DNA from: Actinacidiphila guanduensis
Lineage (GTDB): Bacteria > Actinomycetota > Actinomycetes > Streptomycetales > Streptomycetaceae
Direction: 5' to 3'
Assembly (NCBI RefSeq): GCF_900103985.1
Contig: NZ_FNIE01000029.1
Coordinates: 1-34,536 of the forward strand
Length of the DNA: 34,536 nt
Within the stretch, counting starts at the first letter, position 1. The number at the start of each line of letters is the position of its first letter. This document shows, one piece after another, positions 24,935 through 33,813 of this stretch. The position numbers and the translations under genes were made by a program. The notes beneath the pieces were generated by a model. The model was not told the origin of the DNA, did not search any database, and was given only the letters and a program-made list of their open reading frames with translations.

Positions 24935-27900
24935 ATGGCGGACGACAACAAGTACCAGGGCAACGGCTTCACCCAGGGCGACGACGGCGCCGTCTTCGGT
25001 GATTCCGGCAGCGATCCGGGATCGATCTCGGATTACGACACCTGGGACTGGAAGCAGATCGAGGCCGCGATCAACGGCATGTCCGCCGGTGTGGACAGCA
25101 CCACCAACCAGGACCACGCCGCCTCCGTCTCCTCGCCGACGTCCTTGCTCAACGCCGCCCACGCGTTCGCCTACGCGCAGAACGTCTTCACGGTCATCGC
25201 CAAGTCCCTCGCCGACCAGGCCAACGCGCTCGCCGGCACCGACGGCCCCTGGCAGGGCGACGCCGCCGAGGCGTTCTTCGACATGATCAACACCTTCTCC
25301 AAGCAGGTGCAGGCGAACGCCGACGTGCTCTCCGGCGGTGCCACCGGCAGCCACTCGGTGCCGCAGCAGATCGCCAACAACTCGGTGAACCTGAAGAACG
25401 CCCAGCAACTGATTCACGACATCGACATCTGGTACGCCGACCAGGCGCAGAAGATGGGCGTCAAGCCCATGTCGAACGGCCTCATCCCGATCAGCCAGAA
25501 GCCGCAGCTGGTCGAGATGATGACCAACGACATGCGCAAGGTGCTCAAGAGCCTGGCGGGCAACTACCAGGTGACGATCGACAACCTCAAGGCGCCGACG
25601 CCGATCAACAACCCGCTCGGCCCGCCGCCGACCGACACGCCACCGCCCACCGACACCCCGCCCCCCACGGACACCCCGCCGCCGACCGACACGCCACCGC
25701 CGACGGACACACCACCTCCCACCGATACGCCACCGCCGACGGACACCCCGCCGCCGACCGACACGCCACCGCCCTTCGACAATCTGAGCACCGGGGGGCC
25801 CGACGACACAGGTGGCCCGCAGCCGTTCGGCGGCCCCACCTCGACGGACGGCCCCACCGAGGACCTCGCGACGAACCCGAACGGCTTCCCGGACCCGCTG
25901 AGCACCGGCGGTCCCGGCGAGGACCTGGCGGCGAACCCGGAGGGCTTCCCGGACTCGTTGAGCACGGGCGGTCCCTCGGACGTGCCGCCGTTCGACCCCA
26001 ACGCGCTGGACGCGGCGCTCAACCCGGACGGCACCCCGAGCTCGTTCCCGGGCGGCACCGACACCGGCCTGCCCGCCGGGGCGAACCCGCAGGACCTCGC
26101 CGCCATTCCGCCGGCCGGGTTCCCCAACTCCACGAGCACCGACGGCGCCACCGACCTGCCCGGCACCGGGCTGCCGAACGACAGCTCGGCCTTCAACGAC
26201 ACCGGCACGCCCGAGGACTTCCCCGGGGACACCGGGCTCGGTGGCGCCGACGGGCTGTCGGACACCGGCCTGCCGACCTCCGACCTGGCCGACACGGGCA
26301 CCCCGCAGGGCTTCCCGGGCGATCTGGGCCTGGAGTCGGGTGGTCCCCAGTCGGACCTGGCGCTGCCGAACACCACCCCGGCGGGCTTCCCTGGGGCGAC
26401 CGACCTCGCCACCACCGGTGGGACGCCGGGCGGGACGCCCTTCATGCCGCCGGGCGGCATGGGCGCACCCGGAGGCGCCAACGCCGGCCAGACCGGCACC
26501 GACCCCAGCGACGCCTCCGGCCTGCTGGACTCCAACGCCGAACCCTGGACCGGCAATCCCGACACCGGTCTGGACGAGCCGCAGAACTTCGCCGCCATCC
26601 CGGGCGACACCGGTCTCGACCTGCCCACCAGCACGCCCCAGGCATTCCCGGGGGCGACCGACCTGGCGACGGGCGAGACGCCGGGCGGGATGCCCTTCAT
26701 GCCGCCGGGCGGCATGGGAGCGCCCGGCAGCGGCGCCAACGCCGGCCAAAGCGGGACCGACCCCAGCGACGCGTCTGGGCTCCTCGACAACTCCGCGGAG
26801 CCGTGGGCGGGTTCGACCGACACCGGCTTTGACGAACCCCAGAACTTCGCCACCACCCCCGACGAGACGGGCCTGGACCTGCCCACCAGCACACCCGAGG
26901 AGTTCCCCGGGGCGACCGACCTCGCCACCGCCGGCGAAACCCCCGGCGGCATGCCCTTCATGCCGCCGGGCGGCATGGGCGCACCCGGCAACGGCGCCAA
27001 CGCCGGCCAGAGCGGCACCGACCCCAGCGACGCCTCCGGGCTGCTGGACTCCAACGCCGAACCCTGGACCGGCGATACCGACACCGGCTTCGACGAACCC
27101 CAGAACTTCGCCACCACCCCCGACGAAACGGGCCTGGACCTGCCCACCAGCACACCCGAGGAGTTCCCGGGAGCGACCGACCTCGCCACCGCCGGCGAGA
27201 CCCCCGGCGGCATGCCCTTCATGCCGCCGGGCGGCATGGGCGCACCCGGCAGCGGCGCCAACGCCGCCCAGAACGGCACCGACCCCAGCGACGCCTCCGG
27301 GCTGCTGGAGCACTCCGCGGAGCCGTGGGCGGGTTCGCCCGGCACCGGCGTCGACGAGCCCGAGTCCTTCGCCGCCGAGCCCGGCGACAGCGGTCTCGAC
27401 CTGCCCGCCTCGCCCGAGGGAGTGTCCGAACTGCCCCCGGACGCCGAGGAGTTCGCCGTGCCCGGCGAGACCGCGGGCACCGGCGGCATGCCCTTCATGC
27501 CGCCGGGCGGCATGGGAGCGCCCGGCGGCAACGGCAACTCCGGCCAGAACGGCACCGATCCCAGCGACGCCTCCGGGCTGCTGGAGCACTCCGCCGACCC
27601 GTGGGGCGCGGAACCGGACCTCGCGGCTGCCGAGCCGCTGCCCGAGGCCGCCGGCCCGGTCGCGGCGGGCGGGGCGTATCTGACCCCGCCGGCCGAGCCC
27701 GCCGCCTCCGGCTTCACCGCCGAGGAGCCGTCCGAGGCCGCGGAGGGCACGCCCGGCATGCCGATGCTGCCCGGTGCCCAGGGCGCGCCGGGGGCACGGC
27801 AGGACGAGGAGGAACGGCCCACGGAGTCGGGCCATCTGCTCGCCGAGGAGGCCGCGTGGGGCGAGGAGGCCGAGGGCGACCCGCTGCCCGCCGACGGCGG

Positions 27901-28537
27901 CGAGCCGCTCGCTGCGGGCACGGCCGAGGGCGTCGGCCTGGTCGCCCCGGGCCACGGCGACCACACCCGCGAGGCCGCGCTCGTCGCCGAGGCGGCGCTG
28001 CTCACGGAGGCCGCACTCGCACAGAGCGGCCGCACGCAGGCCGCCGAGGAGCGGGTGCCCGAGGAACCCGACGAGGTGGAGCTGCCCGTGCTGCCCGCGG
28101 GCGGCGAGGAGGCCGGCGACGACTTCGCGGCCTGGGACAGCGCCGAGGACTCCATCGTGCCCATGCTGTGGGCCGCCGGCCCGCTGGAGGACGAGGAGGG
28201 CGACGGCCCGCTCTCCCGCTACTCCCGCGAGGACGAGGAGACCTGGACCGGCGCCGCCGCCGAGGCCGACGCCCCGCCGCCGCTGGCCACCTGGCAGCCC
28301 AACCGGCAGGGCACGGCGGGCACCGGCTCGGTCCGCATCGAGGAGATGCCGAGGTCGGGCAGCATGATGTGCGCCGACGTCCCGTACGACGCGGAGCTGG
28401 AGGAGGAGCCGGAGGAGGCCGAGGAGGCCGAGGCCGGCGAGGAGGAGACGACCGCGAACCGCAGCGCGGCCGACCTGCTGGTGCAGGAGCAGAACGTGTG
28501 GGGCGCGACGGGCGACCCGGACGACGACTTGTCCTGA
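24935..28537 (+). CDS. Large PPE/EspB-like T7SS substrate with long repeats
   Basis: The 1200-residue protein starts at an ATG behind GAGGAG. Residues 1-228 are helical with a WXG-type turn at Trp106 (GPWQGDAAEAFFDMI), like the PPE/EspB fold. Residues 230-278 are eight PPPTDT units. Residues 280-480 contain short DTGLP/GFPG-type repeats. Residues 490-900 contain five units of about 87 residues built around MPFMPPGGMGAPG and DPSDASGLL...EPW. A sixth, degenerate unit is near 944. The rest is strongly acidic, ending DPDDDLS. There is no signal peptide. The size, acidity and repeats suggest an extracellular or cell-surface polymer exported by the T7SS, with the N-terminal domain as export module. 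Function is unknown. Confidence 0.8.
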   Translation: MADDNKYQGNGFTQGDDGAVFGDSGSDPGSISDYDTWDWKQIEAAINGMSAGVDSTTNQDHAASVSSPTSLLNAAHAFAYAQNVFTVIAKSLADQANALAGTDGPWQGDAAEAFFDMINTFSKQVQANADVLSGGATGSHSVPQQIANNSVNLKNAQQLIHDIDIWYADQAQKMGVKPMSNGLIPISQKPQLVEMMTNDMRKVLKSLAGNYQVTIDNLKAPTPINNPLGPPPTDTPPPTDTPPPTDTPPPTDTPPPTDTPPPTDTPPPTDTPPPTDTPPPFDNLSTGGPDDTGGPQPFGGPTSTDGPTEDLATNPNGFPDPLSTGGPGEDLAANPEGFPDSLSTGGPSDVPPFDPNALDAALNPDGTPSSFPGGTDTGLPAGANPQDLAAIPPAGFPNSTSTDGATDLPGTGLPNDSSAFNDTGTPEDFPGDTGLGGADGLSDTGLPTSDLADTGTPQGFPGDLGLESGGPQSDLALPNTTPAGFPGATDLATTGGTPGGTPFMPPGGMGAPGGANAGQTGTDPSDASGLLDSNAEPWTGNPDTGLDEPQNFAAIPGDTGLDLPTSTPQAFPGATDLATGETPGGMPFMPPGGMGAPGSGANAGQSGTDPSDASGLLDNSAEPWAGSTDTGFDEPQNFATTPDETGLDLPTSTPEEFPGATDLATAGETPGGMPFMPPGGMGAPGNGANAGQSGTDPSDASGLLDSNAEPWTGDTDTGFDEPQNFATTPDETGLDLPTSTPEEFPGATDLATAGETPGGMPFMPPGGMGAPGSGANAAQNGTDPSDASGLLEHSAEPWAGSPGTGVDEPESFAAEPGDSGLDLPASPEGVSELPPDAEEFAVPGETAGTGGMPFMPPGGMGAPGGNGNSGQNGTDPSDASGLLEHSADPWGAEPDLAAAEPLPEAAGPVAAGGAYLTPPAEPAASGFTAEEPSEAAEGTPGMPMLPGAQGAPGARQDEEERPTESGHLLAEEAAWGEEAEGDPLPADGGEPLAAGTAEGVGLVAPGHGDHTREAALVAEAALLTEAALAQSGRTQAAEERVPEEPDEVELPVLPAGGEEAGDDFAAWDSAEDSIVPMLWAAGPLEDEEGDGPLSRYSREDEETWTGAAAEADAPPPLATWQPNRQGTAGTGSVRIEEMPRSGSMMCADVPYDAELEEEPEEAEEAEAGEEETTANRSAADLLVQEQNVWGATGDPDDDLS
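25622..25777. repeat. 18-bp tandem repeat encoding PPPTDT
   Basis: Eight in-frame 18-bp units encode PPPTDT. Codon choice varies between units (ccg/cca/ccc, acg/acc), so the peptide, more than the DNA, is conserved. It forms a rigid Pro-rich hinge after the N-terminal helical domain of the 1200-residue protein. Confidence 0.9.
26392..27640. repeat. Large in-frame tandem repeats of about 261 bp
   Basis: The shared segment ttcatgccgccgggcggcat recurs starting at 26441, 26696, 26957, 27218 and 27494, giving periods of 255, 261, 261 and 276 bp. A sixth, divergent copy is near 27761. Units 3 and 4 are almost identical at DNA level, which points to recent duplication, while unit 5 has diverged. 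All periods are multiples of three, so the reading frame is kept. Confidence 0.9.
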
Positions 28538-28649
28538 CGCCTCCCGCGTACCGGGGCCGCCGCCCGCGAGCACCATGCGGGCGGCGGCCCCGTGGCGCGC
28601 GTGCCCGACAACCCCCGCCCGGCCGCGGGTCCTAGCGCGTCCGGCGGGC

Positions 28650-28690
28650 CCTGTCGGCAGGCGGACAGGCAGATTTGCAAAGCGGACAGG
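28650..28690 (+). promoter_or_regulatory. Shared upstream element (copy b) with direct repeat of GCGGACAGG
   Basis: GGACAGGCAGATTT (28663-28676) matches the element upstream of the WXG100 genes. GCGGACAGG occurs twice, at 28661-28669 and 28682-28690, exactly 21 bp (two helical turns) apart. CCTGTC at 28650-28655 is an inverted copy of the same core. It lies about 140 bp upstream of the YbaB-like gene. This arrangement is typical of a regulator-binding site. Confidence 0.45.
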
Positions 28691-28818
28691 TCGAAGTCGC
28701 CGCCCCCGGTGGAAGACCGGCCTGCCCTGGGTGCTACTTGACTGGTGGGGTGCGGCTGCCGCCGCACCCGGCCCGGACCCGGCGCGGGGCGGGCGGCACG
28801 AGCGACGGAGGCAGCACG

Positions 28819-29247
28819 GTGGCGGGGTACGAGCAGGAGATCGAGGAGTTGATGGCCGAGTACCGCAGGCGGCGGGAGGAGGCCGACACGACCCGGCGGC
28901 GTATCAACGAGTCCGCGGGGACGGCGACCGCGCCGCGCAAGGCGGTCAAGGTGACGGTGACCGCGCGCGGCGAGGTGACGGACATCGAGTTCCCCACGGC
29001 CGCGTTCCGCCGGATGGCGCCCAAGGAGCTGGCCGACATACTCAAGGCGACCATCGCCGAGGCGCGGCAGAAGGCGCTGGCGGAGGTGGACCAGCAGGTC
29101 AGTTTCAGCCGGCTGCTCAAGGGACTGCAGCCCTCCGCGCTGCTGACGGGCAACGTGCAACTGGCCGATCTCTTCCCGCCGGAGCCGGAGGGCGGGGAGT
29201 TCCCCGAGATCGAGCAGGCCGAGCGGGGCCGGCGCAAGGAGCAGTAG
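28819..29247 (+). CDS. YbaB/EbfC-family protein (EspL-like)
   Basis: I chose the GTG at 28819 (VAGYEQEIEELMAEYRRRRE) because GGAG precedes it and the YbaB fold starts here; this gives 142 residues. The N-terminal long helix and the beta-strand pattern KAVKVTVTARGEVTDIEFPT match the YbaB/EbfC family. Those proteins include nucleoid-associated DNA binders, and also EspL of mycobacterial ESX-1, which stabilises secreted Esp proteins. Given the location next to a large T7SS substrate, an EspL-like chaperone role is attractive, but DNA binding remains possible. Confidence 0.8.
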   Translation: MAGYEQEIEELMAEYRRRREEADTTRRRINESAGTATAPRKAVKVTVTARGEVTDIEFPTAAFRRMAPKELADILKATIAEARQKALAEVDQQVSFSRLLKGLQPSALLTGNVQLADLFPPEPEGGEFPEIEQAERGRRKEQ

Positions 29248-29262
29248 CCGGGCCCGGATCGG

Positions 29263-29299
29263 GGCCGGTCCCCCCGTCCGCGGGGCGGGGGGACCGGCC
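29263..29299. terminator. Bidirectional hairpin terminator between convergent genes
   Basis: GGCCGGTCCCCCC (29263-29275) and GGGGGGACCGGCC (29287-29299) pair perfectly over 13 bp with an 11-nt loop. It fills the 58-bp gap between the YbaB-like gene (rightward) and the lectin gene (leftward). Confidence 0.8.
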
Positions 29300-29305
29300 G
29301 CGCGG

Positions 29306-31126
29306 TCAGTGGACCGTGCCCGCGGCCCAGACAGGGCTGCCGTCGGCCGACCGGATCACGACGTTGCCGTCGTCCTGGAGCACCATGTGGGCACCGTTGT
29401 GGCCGGCGCTGCCCGAACTCCACAGCGCGCTGCCGTCCGCGCGGTAGACGGCGAGGTTGCCGTCCGCCTGGAAGACGGCGTAATTGCCGCTGCCGGAGGT
29501 TCCCGACGACCACAGCACGGAGCCGCTGGCCGGGTCGCCGATCTGCAGGTTGCCGCCCTGGGTCATGGAGATCCGGACGTGGTCGGTGGAGACCGACTGG
29601 CCCGCGTGCAGCACCGACGTGGCGTCCACGACCCGCGTCCCGTACTGCGGGGTGGCGGGCTTGGCGGGAGGCGCGGGCGGGGCCGGCGGCGTCGGCGGCT
29701 TGGCGTCCGTGGTGTGGTCGGACGTCGCGGTGTCCGGCTTGGCGCTGCCCGTCATCGCCTCGTGCGTGACCGCGGTGTGCGGCGCGGCGGCGGGCTTGGC
29801 GGCCGCCGTGGTCGTGGACTTGGTGTCCGTGCCGGCCGACTTCGTGTCCGTGCTCGCGGACTTGGTGTCGGTGGTCGCCGATTTCGTGTCCGTACTGGCC
29901 GACTTCGTGTCCGTGCTCGCGGACTTGGTGTCCGTGGTCGCCGACTTCGAGTCCGTACTGGCCGACTTGGTGTCCGTGCTCGCGGACTTCGTGTCCGTGC
30001 TCGCGGACTTCGTGTCCGTGCTCGCCGACTTCGTGTCCGTGCTCGCCGACTTGGTGGCCGGCTTGGCGGCGGCCTTGGTCTCCGTCGTCGTCGCCGACTT
30101 GGCGGGCGTCTCGGCCGTCTTGGTCGCCGGAGTGGCGGGCGTCGCGGGGTCGGCCTTCTTCGCCGGGGTGGCCGCCTCGGTCTTCGCGGGCGTCGCCGGC
30201 GTGAGCAGCGACTGGGTCAGGGCCTTGGTCACCGGCTTGATCACCGGGAACGTCTTCTGGGTGGACTTCGGGGCGTCCGACTTCGGCGCGTCGGCCGCCT
30301 TGCCGGGGGTGGCCGGGGTGGCCGCCGAGTCCGGGTCCGCGGAGGTCAGCGGGCCCTGCTGGGTGTCGGGCGCGGGCACGGCGCCGGGGAGCAGGGCGTC
30401 GAAGTTGTGCGGCGCCAACTCCCGGTCCAGGGGCGCCGCCTGCGGCAGGGCGCCCGGCGCGGTCCCGTCGGGGGCGGCGCTGGTCGTGGACGGGCTCGTG
30501 GTCGGGGTCACCGTGCCCGCCGCGGCCGGGGTGTGCGCCCGGACGGCCGGCGGGACGTGCCGGTCGGCGCGCGGCACTTGGGTGGTGGGGACCGTCCCGG
30601 CGGGCACGGTGCCGTCGATCAGGCCGGTCCTGTCGGTGCCGCCGTCGGGCACGGCGTGCGAGGTGTGGCCGTCGGTGTCGGCGCCGAGGGTGGCCACCGG
30701 GACCGCGCGGTCCAGGCCCTCGCCGGTGGTCTCCTTGTCGCCCTTCTGGTGCAGCAGCGGCGTCGAGACCAGGACGGCGCCGGCCACCGCGGCCGCGGCC
30801 ACCAGCGGCCACGGGCCGGTCCTGCGCCCGGAGCGGGCGGCGCCCTGCTCCTCGGCGCCGAAGGTGCCCGGGTCGGGGCGGAAGGCGAGCGCGGCGGTGT
30901 CGGGCAGCGGACGGGGGGCGACGGCGGGTTCGGCGGCGCCCGGCAGGTCCAGCAGGCCGAGCGCGCCGGCCGCCTCGGCCTGGCCGCGGGCGAGGGCCGC
31001 GGAGGCGGCCGCGCCGTCGAGGTCGCCGTCGTACAGGGGCAGCGGCAGCGCCCGCCGGACGCGCCGGGCCCGCAGCGTTCCTCCGGAGTCCGGGCGGTCC
31101 GCGCCGGGCGGGTGGGTGGGGGTCAT
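29306..31126 (-). CDS. Membrane-anchored B-lectin (bulb-type mannose-binding lectin domain) protein
   Basis: The 606-residue protein has about 100 cytoplasmic residues, one membrane segment (PWPLVAAAAVAGAVLVSTP, 105-123), a long Thr/Ala/Pro stalk and a C-terminal lectin domain (about 495-606). The stalk holds eleven KSASTDT-type heptad units. The lectin domain shows three B-lectin turns: MTQGGNLQIGD, VFQADGNLAVYRADG and VLQDDGNVVIRSADG. The middle one keeps QxDxNxxxY; the first and third are degenerate at some sugar-contact residues. Topology is N-in, lectin outside. The ATG at 31126 follows GAGGAG. It could bind glycans on its own or neighbouring cells and so act in contact or wall attachment of the T7SS. 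Confidence 0.85.
   Translation of the reverse strand: MTPTHPPGADRPDSGGTLRARRVRRALPLPLYDGDLDGAAASAALARGQAEAAGALGLLDLPGAAEPAVAPRPLPDTAALAFRPDPGTFGAEEQGAARSGRRTGPWPLVAAAAVAGAVLVSTPLLHQKGDKETTGEGLDRAVPVATLGADTDGHTSHAVPDGGTDRTGLIDGTVPAGTVPTTQVPRADRHVPPAVRAHTPAAAGTVTPTTSPSTTSAAPDGTAPGALPQAAPLDRELAPHNFDALLPGAVPAPDTQQGPLTSADPDSAATPATPGKAADAPKSDAPKSTQKTFPVIKPVTKALTQSLLTPATPAKTEAATPAKKADPATPATPATKTAETPAKSATTTETKAAAKPATKSASTDTKSASTDTKSASTDTKSASTDTKSASTDSKSATTDTKSASTDTKSASTDTKSATTDTKSASTDTKSAGTDTKSTTTAAAKPAAAPHTAVTHEAMTGSAKPDTATSDHTTDAKPPTPPAPPAPPAKPATPQYGTRVVDATSVLHAGQSVSTDHVRISMTQGGNLQIGDPASGSVLWSSGTSGSGNYAVFQADGNLAVYRADGSALWSSGSAGHNGAHMVLQDDGNVVIRSADGSPVWAAGTVH
29816..30057. repeat. 21-bp tandem repeats encoding KSASTDT
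   Basis: About eleven in-frame 21-bp units lie on the minus strand. The variants are KSATTDT, KSASTDS and KSAGTDT. DNA identity between units is high, which favours slippage and length variation of the lectin stalk. Confidence 0.9.
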
Positions 31127-31218
31127 GGCGTTCTCCTCGTCGTTCGTCGGGCCGTGGTCCGCGGGTGGTGCGAGAGGCGCTCGCGGGGGATCGGCGCCCC
31201 ACCGCGGTCCACGACGTC

Positions 31219-33285
31219 TCAGGGCCGGTCGGGTGGCTCGCGGTCCGGCGCGTGCCCGGCCGCGTCGCCGCCGGCCGCGTAGGCGGCCTTGCCGGCGAGC
31301 GGGGGGACGACCGGCGGGGTGAAGGTGGGCGCCAGCGCGGCCGGCAGGTCGGCGACCAGCGCGCCCGTGATGCCCATCGGCTCGGCCGCCGCCTGGTCGC
31401 CTGTGCTCCCGGCCGCGGTGGCGGCCACGGCCGGGAACGCTGCCTGCCCGCCGCCCGCGGGTGCCTGCACGGCCGCGGGAGGCTCCTGGTCGCCGGCGAC
31501 GACCGGCGGGCGCGGCCCGGCCGGCGGTGCGGCCCCGCCCCGGCCGGCGTCCTGCGCCGAGGCGGCGGCCGGACGCGGGTCCGCGGCGTCGTCGTGTCCC
31601 GCGGGTTGCGGCCCGGCCGGCAGGGGGCCCGGGGTGAAGACGGGCTCGAAGATGCGGCCGAAGGCGGTACGGGCGGGGGCGGGCTCGGTGCCCGCGGCGG
31701 CCGGTTCGGCGGGAGCGGGCCCGTACGGTTCCGCGGCCTCGCCGGGCTGCGCGGTCAGCGTGGCTTCCACGCCTTCTTCGTGGATCTGCGGGGCCGCTTC
31801 GTCCTCTTCGGCCTCCGCCTCCGCCTCAAGTGCGGCTGCCCGCGCCACCGCCTCGGCCTTGCGCACCAGCGGCAGGACGTCGGCGAGCGGGGCGCCGGCC
31901 TCCTTCGGGGAGCCGTCCTCGCCGGCCGTGCCGCGCCAGTCGCGGGGGGCGACGGCGAGGTCGTGGCGCATGGCGAGGCGGCGCAGGTCGCGCAGGTCGT
32001 CGGCGGTGCAGTCGCCGTGCAGCTGGACGAACGTCCGCTCGCGCACGTCGTCCTGCAGGGCGGTGAAGAGGCGGTCCAGGGCTTCCCAGACGGCCGGGTC
32101 GAAGGGCTCCTCGGGGATGCCGACGTCCAGCGCCATCAGGTCGCGGCTGACCGGCCGGGCGGCGATCTCCTCCGGTACGGCGGACCCGTTGGGGCCGACC
32201 CACAGCCCGGCGCGGGTGACGACGACCTCCCACTGCCGGTCCAGCATCATCGCGCCCGGCTCGAGTCCGGGCCGCAGGCCGCCGATCGGCGGCCGCCAGG
32301 CGCCCAGGCTCGGCCCGGCGCCGTCCTCGCCGTCGGCGGGCGTGCAGGTGACGGCCTCGACGTAGGGCCGCCAGGAGGGCTCGCCCTCGGCGTCGGTGAG
32401 GACCGTGCGGGGCGTACCGGCGGGCGCCGAGGGGGCGTCGAGCAGCAGCGGCAGGCCGGTGGCGACCCGGACGGGGATGCCGAGCAGGTCCGCGACGCCC
32501 TGGCCGGCCGGCAGCAGGTCGGCGCCGTCGCCCGGGGCGAGCCGCACACTGCCGCGCACGGCGCCGGGCAGCGCCGCGATCACCTCGGCGAGGGCGTCGG
32601 CGGGCACCGCGCCGGTGTGCGAGGAGCCGACGAGGACCAGCGGGCCCGCGGGGTCGGGCGGCACCGCGTACCGCAGCGCGTCGGCGCCCTCGGGCGGCAC
32701 GCCGACCGGCAGCACCAGCAGGCCGGCGGGGATCTGCTCGACCACGCAGCCGGCCGTCGTGGGTGGCGCCGTGCGCTCGACGGCGGCCTGCCAGGCCGGT
32801 TCGGGCAGCCGGGTGCCGGTGCGGTGCGGGGCGAGCCCTGGCGAGAAGTGCCACCAGCCGCCGGGCGCGCCGGGCAGGTCGGGGGCGAAGAGGGTGCCGC
32901 CGGGGACGACGACGATCAGCCCGGCGGGCGCGAGCACGTCGCAGGAGGCGGCCTCGGCGAGCGCCTGGGCGAGCGCGCCGCCACCGGGCTCGGCGGCCCG
33001 GGCCATGACCAGCCGCACCGTGCGCACGCCGTTCTTGCGGGCGTCGGCGAGTTCGGGGGCGAGCAGCGCGTACAGCGCCTCGGGGGCGCCGAAGCCGGCC
33101 CCGACCAGCACGGTGGCCTGGTCCGCGGGGTGGCCGCGGCGCAACTCGTCGGCGGCCTGGGCGAGATGTTCGGACGGCGAGCCGCCGGTGTGCACGACGA
33201 GCACCCGGTCCTCGCCGCTGACCTGCAGGTGCCCCGAGCCGGGGCGGGCCACCCGCAGCCGGCCGGTGCCGCGCCGGGCGCTCAC
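31219..33285 (-). CDS. Paralogue of the N-terminal domain of protein X, T7SS-associated
   Basis: This is a 688-residue protein with a GTG start at 33285 and AAGGA upstream. Residues 20-470 align with residues 20-430 of the protein at 16303-20109. Matching blocks include VLAPAGLIVVVPGGTLFAP, RLPEPAWQAAVE, WRPYVEAVTCTPADG and VVVTRAGLWVGP. A short coiled, Ala/Glu-rich helix (VRKAEAVARAAALEAEAEAE) and a Pro/Ala-rich tail follow; there is no ADP-ribosyltransferase-like part. There are no membrane segments or signal peptide. I know no named domain for the shared part. It is encoded 92 bp upstream of the lectin gene on the same strand, so the two probably form an operon. Confidence 0.75.
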   Translation of the reverse strand: MSARRGTGRLRVARPGSGHLQVSGEDRVLVVHTGGSPSEHLAQAADELRRGHPADQATVLVGAGFGAPEALYALLAPELADARKNGVRTVRLVMARAAEPGGGALAQALAEAASCDVLAPAGLIVVVPGGTLFAPDLPGAPGGWWHFSPGLAPHRTGTRLPEPAWQAAVERTAPPTTAGCVVEQIPAGLLVLPVGVPPEGADALRYAVPPDPAGPLVLVGSSHTGAVPADALAEVIAALPGAVRGSVRLAPGDGADLLPAGQGVADLLGIPVRVATGLPLLLDAPSAPAGTPRTVLTDAEGEPSWRPYVEAVTCTPADGEDGAGPSLGAWRPPIGGLRPGLEPGAMMLDRQWEVVVTRAGLWVGPNGSAVPEEIAARPVSRDLMALDVGIPEEPFDPAVWEALDRLFTALQDDVRERTFVQLHGDCTADDLRDLRRLAMRHDLAVAPRDWRGTAGEDGSPKEAGAPLADVLPLVRKAEAVARAAALEAEAEAEEDEAAPQIHEEGVEATLTAQPGEAAEPYGPAPAEPAAAGTEPAPARTAFGRIFEPVFTPGPLPAGPQPAGHDDAADPRPAAASAQDAGRGGAAPPAGPRPPVVAGDQEPPAAVQAPAGGGQAAFPAVAATAAGSTGDQAAAEPMGITGALVADLPAALAPTFTPPVVPPLAGKAAYAAGGDAAGHAPDREPPDRP

Positions 33286-33813
33286 CGCGGGTCCTTCGCG
33301 GCGCGGCGGGCCGGTGCCGCGGGTGGGTGCGCGGCGCGGCCGTGCGCCGCCGCGGCCCGTGCCGGCCGGGTCCGGCCGACCTGGTTCCCGCGGCCGGCCG
33401 CGTTCGCCCTGCTCGCCGCCCTGGCCGCGTCAGCCGTGCGCATCTGGTGCGCCCACGTCACCGTCACGTGCCGACAGTAACCGAGCAGGTCGGAGGCCAC
33501 ACCAGCGTCAACGGGCAGGCCGCGGGAGGGCGTTCGGGGCCGGCGCGGTGCCGACGCGGCCCCCGAGCAGCGCAGTTGGGGCCTGCCGGGGTGCTACGGG
33601 CACCGCGGGGAGGCCGCGATGTCGAGCCCGACGGGCAAGGTGTCGGGTACAGACAGGCGCACTTGGCCACCGCGCGCGCAAGTGCGCGCGCGGACCAGGT
33701 ATCCCTTGGGTGAGGTCGTTCGCCGCGACCCCACCGACCCGGAAGGACGCGGCGGGCTGTCCGGCTGGCTGCGCGGGGCCGAAAACGGCGGCGCCCGAGG
33801 AAAGGACCCCACG
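33286..33813. promoter_or_regulatory. Divergent intergenic region with shared element (copy c) and alternating-GC hairpin
   Basis: These 528 bp separate the leftward 688-residue gene and the rightward Esx-like/effector pair. No gene is convincing. AGACAGGCGCACTT (33651-33664) resembles the elements at 23419 and 28663 and lies 150 bp before the Esx-like start. Five bp later comes a perfect 10-bp inverted repeat of alternating C and G (33670-33679 and 33684-33693, loop AAGT), which could form a cruciform or Z-DNA. GGTGC/GCACC around 33590 is a weaker stem. Promoters for both directions should lie here. Confidence 0.45.

Noticed and set aside
25622..27640. CRISPR-like or intergenic repeat array
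   Set aside because: All repeat periods are multiples of three, lie in one long coding frame, and there are no unique spacers of even size or cas genes.
28675..28818. Longer N-terminus for the YbaB-like gene
   Set aside because: It would overlap the putative regulatory element and adds unstructured sequence; the GTG at 28819 has GGAG and begins the conserved helix.
33619..33813. Longer N-terminus for the Esx-like gene
   Set aside because: The extension crosses the shared element and lacks a ribosome binding site; the ATG at 33814 has a strong one and starts the helical fold.
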